A stretch of 5,838 nucleotides of DNA from JBDKUD01 sp039679805 (lineage in GTDB: Bacteria > Bacillota > Syntrophomonadia > Syntrophomonadales > Syntrophomonadaceae). Positions 1-4,733 of this stretch are shown one piece after another. The position numbers and the translations under genes are program-made. The notes below the pieces were generated by a model, which worked only from the letters and a program-made list of their open reading frames with translations, was not told the origin of the DNA and did not search any database. The stretch covers positions 1 through 5,838 of the forward strand of contig JBDKUD010000250.1 of NCBI GenBank assembly GCA_039679805.1, read 5' to 3'. The stretch's first letter is position 1, and every line of letters starts with the position of its first letter.

Positions 1-14
1 CGTTCAGAATGACA
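1..14. repeat. possible edge of a dispersed CAGAATGACA repeat
   Basis: The first bases, CGTTCAGAATGACA, resemble the terminal part of a short dispersed repeat that I recall from many unrelated genomes (a TTCGCTCAGAATGACA type of sequence). Only the extreme end would lie in this window, so the match is short and could be chance. Confidence 0.2.
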
Positions 15-67
15 GCTCAGAGTAACCTGATTGCTTTTTTTAATTATACAAAATCCTCAAATAATAA

Positions 68-202
68 CGATTGATTCCGGAGAGATTGAAAATATCGCTC
101 CTTTACAGTCCTGTTAACAGGGAGGTACTAAAAGATGCTCTGCTTAAGCACAATGTAGTGGCTAGTGTGAAAAAGAAAGTCCAGGAACATATGTTCCGAT
201 AA
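68..202 (+). other. short open frame, possible gene remnant
   Basis: An open frame of 44 sense codons runs from just after a stop at 65-67 to a TAA at 200-202. It reads plausibly protein-like near its end (EVLKDALLKHNVVASVKKK, then VQEHMFR). There is no ATG before the penultimate codons. The possible starts are TTG at 71, with no Shine-Dalgarno sequence, and TTG at 86, with GGAG too close. It may be the decayed 3' end of an older gene or simply a chance frame. Its last codons overlap the LexA-type dyad and the -35 region of the next gene, so it is not a well-placed independent gene. I do not recognise it. Confidence 0.2.
184..197. promoter_or_regulatory. LexA/SOS operator (Cheo-type box)
   Basis: GGAACATATGTTCC is a perfect 14-base palindrome containing GAAC-N4-GTTC. 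This is the core of the LexA (DinR) operator of Bacillus and other Gram-positive bacteria (consensus CGAAC-N4-GTTCG). It overlaps the likely -35 element of the DUF763 promoter, where bound LexA would block RNA polymerase. Sequence and position both fit SOS repression, and binding itself is inferred. The outermost bases (G and C) differ from the most common C and G. Confidence 0.75.
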
Positions 203-220
203 TGAAAATTATGTTATACT
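192..220 (+). promoter_or_regulatory. sigma-A-type promoter of the DUF763 gene
   Basis: An extended -10, TGTTATACT (TGn at 212-214, TATACT at 215-220), lies 17 bases downstream of a poor -35 at 192-197 (TGTTCC). The TGn extension would compensate for the weak -35. Transcription would start near 227, giving an untranslated leader of about 80 bases. The -35 overlaps the right half of the LexA-type palindrome. Confidence 0.6.
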
Positions 221-257
221 GGCATTAATCAAATTACCATTCCTACAGGTTTAATCC

Positions 258-281
258 GCTGGGACTTAACATTAGCCCGGC
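258..281 (+). other. weak hairpin in the DUF763 mRNA leader
   Basis: GCTGGG (258-263) can pair with CCCGGC (276-281) through one G-U pair around a 12-base loop. It lies between the predicted transcription start and the ribosome binding site. No known riboswitch consensus was recognised and it has no T-tract, so no function is assigned. Confidence 0.25.
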
Positions 282-307
282 AGACTTCTAATAAGAGAGT
301 GATAAAT

Positions 308-1534
308 ATGCAAACTGGTACTGCCAACTTACCTCTGCATGGAGGGAAATGTCCGGCCTGGCTTTTTGTCCATATGAAAGCCCTCAGTGCAGCAATTATG
401 GAAGTAATTATCGAGGATGCCGGAGTGGAAACTGTATTGGAACGACTTAGTAATCCCTATTGGTTTCAAGCTCTGGGGTGTGTGGTGGGTTTTGATTGGC
501 ATTCTTCAGGTGTAACTACCACTGTTTGTGGAGCACTTAAAGAAGGCTTGGCTCGACTGGGACCTGAAGCCGGACTCTTTATAACTGGTGGAAAAGGGAA
601 AGTAGCCCGTAATACTCCTCAAGAAATTGAACGGCTGGCCGATAAGTATGCTTTGGCAATTAATCCCCAAGAAATGGTCTATGCCAGCAAAATGTCGGCC
701 AAAGTGGATAGTGCTGCGGTACAGGATGGTTATCAAATCTATCACCATTGTTTCATTTTTACCAGTTCGGGAAAATGGGCAGTCATACAGCAGGGAATGA
801 ATGACGTTGTTCGTCAGGCCCGCCGCTATCACTGGTTAAGCTCCGAGATGGATGATTTTACTGTCGAGCCCCAGGCGGCCATTTGCTGTGACCAGCATGT
901 TTCGACCTTGAACCTGGTATCAGAGGCAAATGCTATAGTACGCCAGACCAGTTGTGAACTTCTAAAAATATCACCTGAAAAAGTAGTGGGTGAAATAGAG
1001 AAAATCAAGAATTCCTACAATACCTTAAAGCTGCCTCGTGGCCATGCTATACCCCGAACCTCCTATCTAAACAAATCTTTACATGCTGCCTATGAGCAAC
1101 ATCCCAATGATTTTGAGCAGCTATTGCAAATCCAAGGCGTTGGCCCCAGTACTTTGCGGGCGTTATGCTTGGTGGCGGAAGTTGCCTTTGGAGTCAAGGC
1201 CAGCTATAGCGACCCCGTACGCTATGCTTTTGCCCACGGTGGCAAAGACGGTTTTCCTTTTCCGGTAAACGAAGCGGATATCGAAAACAGTTATTCCGTG
1301 CTTAACAAAGCTTTGCGCCGAGCCCGGGCTGGCCATAGTGAGCAACTCCAGGCCCTGAAGAATCTCTCCCGGTGGCACAGTGAAGCAGCCGCTGCCAGCC
1401 GGTGTACTCCGCAATATCAACCAGTAAAAAGCCAGCCTATACTACCTTCAGTTAATTTACTTTACCAGGGTAGAGTAGATCAAACGGAAACTATAGTACA
1501 GCCTTCACTATTTTTTCCTTCCAATCAAGAATAA
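308..1534 (+). CDS. DUF763 domain protein, probably SOS-controlled
   Basis: A complete 408-residue member of the DUF763 family, whose molecular function I do not know to be established. The family signature begins at residue 1 (MQTGTANLPLHGG). It continues with SNPYWFQALG (48-57), GFDWHSSGVTTTV (61-73), GGKGKVARNTPQEI (94-107), KVDSAAVQDGYQIYHH (132-147), WAVIQQGM (157-164) and ARRYHWL (171-177). These dense conserved His, Asp, Lys, Arg and Gln blocks suggest an enzyme rather than a structural protein. IQGVGPSTLRAL (275-286) resembles a helix-hairpin-helix DNA-binding motif, and SDPVRYAFAHGGKDGFPFPV (301-320) is another family block. The tail from about 365 looks less conserved and ends in QPSLF (398-402), which fits the sliding-clamp-binding consensus QL[SD]LF. 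ATG at 308 was chosen over an in-frame GTG at 299 because the family begins at this Met and AGAGAG lies at a workable distance only for it. The gene is monocistronic, has a LexA-type box on its promoter and is followed by a terminator. There is no signal peptide or membrane segment, so it should be cytoplasmic. Family assignment is firm; a DNA-repair role is inference. Confidence 0.9.
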   Translation: MQTGTANLPLHGGKCPAWLFVHMKALSAAIMEVIIEDAGVETVLERLSNPYWFQALGCVVGFDWHSSGVTTTVCGALKEGLARLGPEAGLFITGGKGKVARNTPQEIERLADKYALAINPQEMVYASKMSAKVDSAAVQDGYQIYHHCFIFTSSGKWAVIQQGMNDVVRQARRYHWLSSEMDDFTVEPQAAICCDQHVSTLNLVSEANAIVRQTSCELLKISPEKVVGEIEKIKNSYNTLKLPRGHAIPRTSYLNKSLHAAYEQHPNDFEQLLQIQGVGPSTLRALCLVAEVAFGVKASYSDPVRYAFAHGGKDGFPFPVNEADIENSYSVLNKALRRARAGHSEQLQALKNLSRWHSEAAAASRCTPQYQPVKSQPILPSVNLLYQGRVDQTETIVQPSLFFPSNQE

Positions 1535-1572
1535 GACATCGACACCATTATCTATTGTTCAATATTGTAGAT

Positions 1573-1607
1573 GCTGTGGGAATTATCTCACGGCCTTTGT
1601 ATTTTTT
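1573..1607 (+). terminator. Rho-independent terminator of the DUF763 gene
   Basis: GCTGTGGG (1573-1580) pairs with CTCACGGC (1587-1594) around AATTAT, with two G-U pairs, giving an 8-base stem. It is followed by a T-rich run (CTTTGTATTTTTT) ending at 1607. It begins 38 bases after the DUF763 stop and fits a single-gene transcript. Confidence 0.7.
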
Positions 1608-1624
1608 GAAAAATGGATTTTGCA

Positions 1625-1680
1625 GCCGCAAGTCTTAGGATGTTTAATCTATCCTACGGCGATGGGACTTGGATTTTTTT
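1625..1680 (+). ncRNA. possible pseudoknot RNA or attenuator ending in a T-tract
   Basis: Three complementary pairs interleave here: GCCG (1625-1628) with CGGC (1657-1660), CAAGTC (1629-1634) with GACTTG (1666-1671), and TAGGAT (1636-1641) with ATCCTA (1651-1656). The first and third pairs nest. The second crosses the first, giving a pseudoknot order or two competing folds. GATTTTTTT (1672-1680) follows directly, so the CAAGTC/GACTTG fold alone would act as a terminator stem. I could not match it to a riboswitch class. It may be a second terminator after the DUF763 gene, an attenuator for something downstream, or a small RNA. Confidence 0.4.
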
Positions 1681-1720
1681 ATTATATACGATCTTTAATC
1701 CAGTAAAGGCTAAATAAGAT

Positions 1721-1741
1721 ATTAGTCCTATGGACACTAAT
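1721..1741. repeat. imperfect dyad upstream of the 16-codon ORF
   Basis: GTCC-TAT-GGAC (1725-1735) is a perfect short dyad. It is flanked by ATTA (1721-1724) and TAAT (1738-1741), with two extra bases (AC) on the right arm. It sits 16 bases before the small ORF at 1757 and could be an operator or an RNA hairpin. No binding protein is assigned. Confidence 0.3.
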
Positions 1742-1756
1742 TACAGAGGATGTATA

Positions 1757-1807
1757 ATGGTGTCAAAATATGACGTTTTGGCGGAATTTATAGATAATCG
1801 GCAATAA
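1757..1807 (+). CDS. possible 16-residue small ORF
   Basis: The frame encodes MVSKYDVLAEFIDNRQ, then TAA. An AGAGGA sequence (1745-1750) precedes the ATG at 1757 by six bases, a workable Shine-Dalgarno arrangement. The peptide reads like the start of a normal cytoplasmic protein, so it may be the truncated 5' end of a dead gene, a leader peptide, or chance. A 7-base inverted repeat (1800-1824) overlaps its stop codon. No promoter was identified with confidence and I do not recognise the peptide. Confidence 0.25.
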   Translation: MVSKYDVLAEFIDNRQ

Positions 1808-1824
1808 GATAAAAAAATATTGCC
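1800..1824. repeat. inverted repeat at the stop of the 16-codon ORF
   Basis: GGCAATA (1800-1806) and TATTGCC (1818-1824) are perfect 7-base complements around an A-rich 11-base spacer. No T-tract follows on either strand, so it is not a standard terminator. It could be an operator or an mRNA hairpin. Confidence 0.35.
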
Positions 1825-1874
1825 TAACGTTTAATTATACATATAAAATGAGGAGAAAACCCAATCTACAGCGA

Positions 1875-1902
1875 TTGACTATTTATAAGTATTCAATAAT
1901 AT
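1875..1902 (+). promoter_or_regulatory. candidate promoter for the chemoreceptor gene
   Basis: TTGACT (1875-1880, 5 of 6 to the -35 consensus) lies 16 bases before TAATAT (1897-1902, 4 of 6 to the -10). If used, it gives a leader of about 235 bases containing the hairpins at 1925-2008. No SigD-type chemotaxis promoter (TAAA-N15-GCCGATAA) was found closer to the gene. AT-rich DNA makes chance matches likely. Confidence 0.35.
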
Positions 1903-1924
1903 GACTTTTTATTTATAAACTCGA

Positions 1925-1949
1925 GGGCATTTTTACCATCAAAAGGCCC
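1925..1949 (+). other. leader hairpin 1
   Basis: GGGC (1925-1928) pairs with GCCC (1946-1949), then an A-G mismatch, then TTTT (1930-1933) with AAAA (1941-1944), around a 7-base loop. It has no function I can assign. It is notable because a second hairpin follows within nine bases. Confidence 0.35.
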
Positions 1950-1957
1950 AGGACAGT

Positions 1958-2008
1958 CCCCTTAATACATTGAGTCTTATGTATTATTAATAATGTCTGA
2001 CGAAGGGG
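1958..2008 (+). other. leader hairpin 2, nested stem
   Basis: TAATACAT (1963-1970) and ATGTATTA (1979-1986) form a perfect 8-base stem around TGAGTCTT. Outside it, CCCCTT (1958-1963) can pair with AAGGGG (2003-2008). The two stems compete for the T at 1963. G-rich GGGGGG (2005-2010) ends the element and would be sequestered by the outer pairing. No known riboswitch consensus was recognised. Confidence 0.35.
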
Positions 2009-2144
2009 GGGATAAATTGAGCTAGAAACATAAACTGTTGCATTTATATTCAGAACTAAAGTGTATGATATTTGAATTTTCAATGATCTTGCTAAATATG
2101 ATGAAATATTAAACTAAAAATGCACATGAAAAGAGGTAGATTTA

Positions 2145-3296
2145 ATGGGAATGACGTTGGATAAACTAGATTTTTTTAAAGAACTGAGCACAATTCTGGT
2201 TAATAAATTTCCGGGCGGAGCAGTATTTGCAACTTCCGATTGTGAAAAAATTACCTGGAAGGTTGCATCCAACGTTTTTGATGTTCAGGGATTTGGTGTA
2301 GGGGTGAAACTTCGAGTAGGGGGAGCTCCCTATGAAGCTATTCGAACCAGGCAAGAGACAGTAGAAAAGCTAGCTCGTAATATCTATGGTATGCGCCTTA
2401 TTATGAATGCCATTCCTGTATTTGATGGTGATCAGGTAGTTGGAAGTGCTATCCTAATTCTTCCCAGATTACATCCTATAGCACAATCCTTTGGAGACTT
2501 TGCTCCCATGATTTCTAATATGTTTACGGAAGGATCGTTCATGTATATGACCGATCTGGAGAAAATTGCTTACCGGCAGCCTTCTGCAAAATTTGATATA
2601 CCGCACCTGACACTGGATGACCCGGTGAAGGAAGGATGGGTGGCGGACCGAGCCATAAAGACCAAACAACTGTCAATTGAAGAGGTAGATGCCAGCGTTC
2701 ATGGGGTACCAGTTTTGATAATGAGCAACCCCTGTTTTGATGAGGATGATAACAGCAAAGTGGTGGCTACATTCAATATAGCCTTACCCAAACAAACGGC
2801 GATGGACCTGCGTATTATATCGACCAATGTTACCAAGAGTTTGGAAGAAGTGTCAGCTGTAATAGAAGAATTAGCAGCCTCTGCTGCCGAAATAAATGTT
2901 AATGAACAGGAACTCAACCAGAACATCCAAGAAGTTAGCCGACTGGCTGACAATATTAGTGAGGTGCTGGCCTTTATAAAACAAATAGCGGATGAAACCA
3001 AGATGCTAGGCCTTAATGCTGCAATAGAAGCAGCCCGGGCAGGAGATGCCGGGCGCGGATTCGGAGTGGTAGCTGACGAGATTAGAAAGTTGTCTGATGA
3101 ATCAAAACAGACTGTTGTTAGCATTAAAGAACTAATCTCTACTATAAAAAACAATGCGGCAGAAACTGCCAAGAAAAGTGAACTCAGTTTACATGCCAGT
3201 CAAGAACAGGCAGCAGCTACCGAGGAAATCACTGCTAGTGTTGAAGAAATAACTAGTATGGCAGAATCTCTCGATAAAATAGCTAAAGAAATGTAG
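2145..3296 (+). CDS. soluble methyl-accepting chemotaxis protein with tandem sensor modules
   Basis: A complete 383-residue chemoreceptor. It lacks a signal peptide, transmembrane helices and a HAMP domain, so it should act in the cytoplasm, feeding CheA/CheW. The sensor half has two alike modules at about 23-108 and 128-216. FATSDCEKITWKVASNVFD (28-46) lines up with MYMTDLEKIAYRQPSAKFD (133-151), AIRTRQ (65-70) with AIKTKQ (170-175), and each ends in a similar strand (SAILILPR and FNIALPK). From about 220 comes the coiled-coil signalling hairpin. Its tip is canonical (IADETKMLGLNAAIEAARAG at 281-300, GRGFGVVADEIRKLSDES at 303-320). The arms are short, about 65-70 residues each side, with likely methylation glutamates in the EQAAATEEITAS stretch (354-365). 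The length and ending look normal for clostridial soluble receptors I remember, so no truncation is claimed. ATG 2145 is chosen because AAGAGGT lies about eight bases upstream. The ligand is unknown. No other chemotaxis gene is nearby. Confidence 0.93.
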   Translation: MGMTLDKLDFFKELSTILVNKFPGGAVFATSDCEKITWKVASNVFDVQGFGVGVKLRVGGAPYEAIRTRQETVEKLARNIYGMRLIMNAIPVFDGDQVVGSAILILPRLHPIAQSFGDFAPMISNMFTEGSFMYMTDLEKIAYRQPSAKFDIPHLTLDDPVKEGWVADRAIKTKQLSIEEVDASVHGVPVLIMSNPCFDEDDNSKVVATFNIALPKQTAMDLRIISTNVTKSLEEVSAVIEELAASAAEINVNEQELNQNIQEVSRLADNISEVLAFIKQIADETKMLGLNAAIEAARAGDAGRGFGVVADEIRKLSDESKQTVVSIKELISTIKNNAAETAKKSELSLHASQEQAAATEEITASVEEITSMAESLDKIAKEM

Positions 3297-3330
3297 GTTG
3301 CCTTATTATAATGTACAGGTAGGCAGCAAC
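3297..3330 (+). other. imperfect hairpin directly after the chemoreceptor stop
   Basis: GTTGCCT (3297-3303) can pair with AGGCAGCAAC (3321-3330), leaving CAG bulged, or as GTTGC with GCAAC. It begins at the base after the TAG stop and abuts the GGGGACAT hairpin. There is no T-tract. It may assist termination or 3'-end protection. Confidence 0.3.
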
Positions 3331-3361
3331 GGGGACATTGCTTTGCGAAAAGTATGTCCCC
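3331..3361. repeat. GGGGACAT inverted repeat between convergent genes
   Basis: GGGGACAT (3331-3338) and ATGTCCCC (3354-3361) are perfect 8-base arms. The loop can add a few more pairs (CTTT with AAAG). It lies between the convergent chemoreceptor and aminotransferase genes and could stop or stabilise transcripts from both sides. However, neither side has a run of T longer than three, so a standard intrinsic terminator is not supported. GGGGACA-type palindromes occur as dispersed REP-like units in several genomes, as I recall, and this may be one. Confidence 0.5.
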
Positions 3362-3376
3362 ATAACTATTGTTTCT

Positions 3377-4531
3377 TTACTTATAATTCTTTAAGAAAGT
3401 CTCCAAACGGTCCAGAGCTTCTTTTATATTGTTTAACGAATTGGCATAGGAGAATCGAATATAACCTTCGCAGTTAGCTCCAAAATCGATGCCGGGTGTA
3501 ACAGCTACTTTGGCCTGTTCCAGAATTTCAAAGGCAAAGCGGTAGGAGTCAGAGGTATACTCCTTCACATTGGCCAGGGCATAGAAGGCTCCAACGGGAT
3601 CGTGTCGAGTGGCAATACCCATTTGTTTTAGCCGTCCTAGTAAATACAGGCGCCGCTCATTGTAGATGCCCAGCATTTCTTTAACTTCCTTGTCACAGTC
3701 GCGCAAGGCAGCTATTCCTCCCTCCTGAGCAAAGGAAGACGCACAAATAAAGAAGTTTTGCTGCATTATCTGCATGGCCCTAATATACTCCAGAGGAGCA
3801 ATAACATACCCCAGACGCCAACCGGTCATGGCATACAGCTTGGAGAAGCCATTGATTACAAAAGCCCGGTCGGTAAACTCTAAAATACTATGATCTTCAC
3901 CTTCATAAATCAATCCATTATATATTTCATCTGCTATAATCATCTGATCTAAATCAGCCAGGGCTTTAAGATCAGCAGCACTGAATACTCCACCGGTAGG
4001 ATTGCTGGGGGAGTTTACCATGATGGCTCGGGTAAGTGGGCTCAGGTAATTTTTTATGTCCTCCGGGCGGTATTTAAACCCATCTTCTTCGCTAACCGGA
4101 ACAAATACTGGCTGTCCGTCTACATAGCGAATAAAATTGGGATAACAGGCATAATAGGGGTCGGGCAGGATAACCTCTTCGCCTTTTTCCAGGAGTGCTG
4201 AGAAAACCAAAAGCATGCCTGGAGATGTACCCGATGTTATAATAACTTGCTCGGGAGAAATTTTCACCTTATATTTTTTCCAGTAATAGCGGGCTATTTC
4301 TTCCCTTAAGGTAATTTTACCGAGACTATGTGTGTAGTGAGTATCATCCTGTTGGAGAGCGCGCACGGCTGCTTGTTTTACCGGTTCTGGGGTGGCAAAG
4401 TCGGGTTCTCCTACCTCCAAATGGATAATATTTTTGCCCTGGGCCATCATAGTCTGTGCTTTTTCCAGTACTTCCATAACAATAAAGGGCGATAATTGTT
4501 CGGTTCGGGAAGATGATAAAAACTTGTTCAT
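3377..4531 (-). CDS. class I/II PLP-dependent aminotransferase
   Basis: A complete 384-residue fold-type I aminotransferase of the aspartate/alanine/aromatic group (AspC/PatA-like). It would move an amino group between an amino acid and a 2-oxo acid in the cytoplasm using pyridoxal phosphate. Visible motifs are VGEPDF (40-45), the cofactor phosphate loop SGTSPGM (100-106), PYY (125-127, aromatic stacking on the ring), NSPSNPTGG (173-181, Asn177), DEIY (201-204, Asp201 to the pyridine nitrogen and Tyr204 to the ring oxygen), GFSKLYAMTGWRLGY (228-242, Schiff-base Lys231 and phosphate-binding Arg239) and GYIRFSYA (356-363, Arg359 for the substrate carboxylate). All key residues are present, so it should be active. 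Substrate cannot be read from sequence, and family names such as aspartate aminotransferase are often over-assigned. ATG 4531 is preceded by AGGAG seven bases upstream on the minus strand. It is divergent from the sigma-54 activator gene, which may regulate it. Confidence 0.93.
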   Translation of the reverse strand: MNKFLSSSRTEQLSPFIVMEVLEKAQTMMAQGKNIIHLEVGEPDFATPEPVKQAAVRALQQDDTHYTHSLGKITLREEIARYYWKKYKVKISPEQVIITSGTSPGMLLVFSALLEKGEEVILPDPYYACYPNFIRYVDGQPVFVPVSEEDGFKYRPEDIKNYLSPLTRAIMVNSPSNPTGGVFSAADLKALADLDQMIIADEIYNGLIYEGEDHSILEFTDRAFVINGFSKLYAMTGWRLGYVIAPLEYIRAMQIMQQNFFICASSFAQEGGIAALRDCDKEVKEMLGIYNERRLYLLGRLKQMGIATRHDPVGAFYALANVKEYTSDSYRFAFEILEQAKVAVTPGIDFGANCEGYIRFSYANSLNNIKEALDRLETFLKNYK

Positions 4532-4562
4532 AAATTACTCCTCGATTTTTGGTTTTCTTTTA

Positions 4563-4591
4563 ATTCTATATAAGGGCAATGGTAAAGTCTA
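4563..4591 (-). promoter_or_regulatory. candidate promoter of the aminotransferase gene
   Basis: On the minus strand, TAGACT (plus positions 4586-4591) is followed after 17 bases by TAGAAT (4563-4568). The matches are 4 of 6 to the -35 and 5 of 6 to the -10. Transcription would begin near 4556, about 25 bases before the start codon, which places the AGGAG site well. A sigma-A promoter here would mean that the gene does not strictly need a sigma-54 activator. Confidence 0.45.
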
Positions 4592-4645
4592 CCCAGTTTG
4601 ATCTTGCCTGACATGTCCAAATGTTAATATTATATTGTTTAGTAG

Positions 4646-4672
4646 TTGTGATATTATTAAATTGGCTATAAT
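4646..4672 (+). promoter_or_regulatory. candidate promoter of the activator gene
   Basis: A perfect -10 TATAAT (4667-4672) is preceded by TTGTGA (4646-4651) at a short spacing of 15, or by weaker hexamers at 16-17. The predicted start is near 4679, leaving a leader of about 55 bases. The -10 is good; the -35 choice is uncertain. Confidence 0.45.
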
Positions 4673-4700
4673 AAAAATGTCGAACTTTGTTCCCCCGGCA

Positions 4701-4714
4701 TCATAATAATATGA
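4701..4714. repeat. small dyad in the activator leader
   Basis: TCATA (4701-4705) and TATGA (4710-4714) are inverted around ATAA, just before the ribosome binding site AGGGAG (4719-4724). It could be an operator or a leader hairpin. It is short and AT-rich, so chance is a fair explanation. Confidence 0.25.
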
Positions 4715-4733
4715 CATAAGGGAGAAAGAAAAT

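Larger units (their letters stand above)
1608..2144. other. AT-rich intergenic region without a long gene
   Basis: No reading frame of convincing length lies between the DUF763 terminator and the chemoreceptor gene. The stretch is AT-rich and holds the structured element at 1625-1680, a dyad at 1721-1741, a 16-codon ORF at 1757-1807, an inverted repeat at 1800-1824, a candidate promoter at 1875-1902 and two hairpins between 1925 and 2008, each listed separately. An 18-codon frame at 1849-1905 (ATGAGGAGA...) lacks its own ribosome binding site and is not called. Bases 2011-2120 show nothing I can name. The density of dyads suggests regulatory DNA or the decayed remains of an older element. Confidence 0.6.

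Noticed and set aside
34..40. A T-run as a terminator for a gene to the left.
   Set aside because: The only stem before it is four bases (TCAG/CTGA), too weak to call.
135..158. A seven-codon ORF (ATG at 135) behind a strong GGGAGGT sequence.
   Set aside because: It is only seven codons long, no promoter is visible, and the GGGAGG may be part of the older open frame at 68-202.
299..307. GTG at 299 as the start of the DUF763 gene, adding three residues.
   Set aside because: No ribosome binding site fits it, and the family sequence begins at the ATG at 308.
1561..1680. A cyclic-di-GMP-I riboswitch, suggested by a faint likeness in the GCC...CUA...GGC arrangement.
   Set aside because: The conserved GGGCAAACC and GACGCAAAGCC segments and the tetraloop-bearing P2 stem are absent.
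2034..2044. TTGCA as a sigma-54 -12 element before the chemoreceptor gene.
   Set aside because: There is no GG at the matching -24 position.
2699..3172. A 157-codon open frame on the minus strand inside the chemoreceptor gene.
   Set aside because: It is antisense to an unmistakable chemoreceptor coding region, has low-complexity Ser/Ala-rich content and no family signature.
4606..4619. Sigma-54-like -24/-12 element on the minus strand (TGGACATGTCAGGC) upstream of the aminotransferase.
   Set aside because: Only nine bases separate GG and GC where sigma-54 promoters need ten, and the TTGC part is missing. Spacing in these promoters is strict.
4682..4692. A second LexA-like site, GAAC-TTT-GTTC, before the activator gene.
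   Set aside because: The spacer is three bases instead of the required four, so the half-sites would be out of register.
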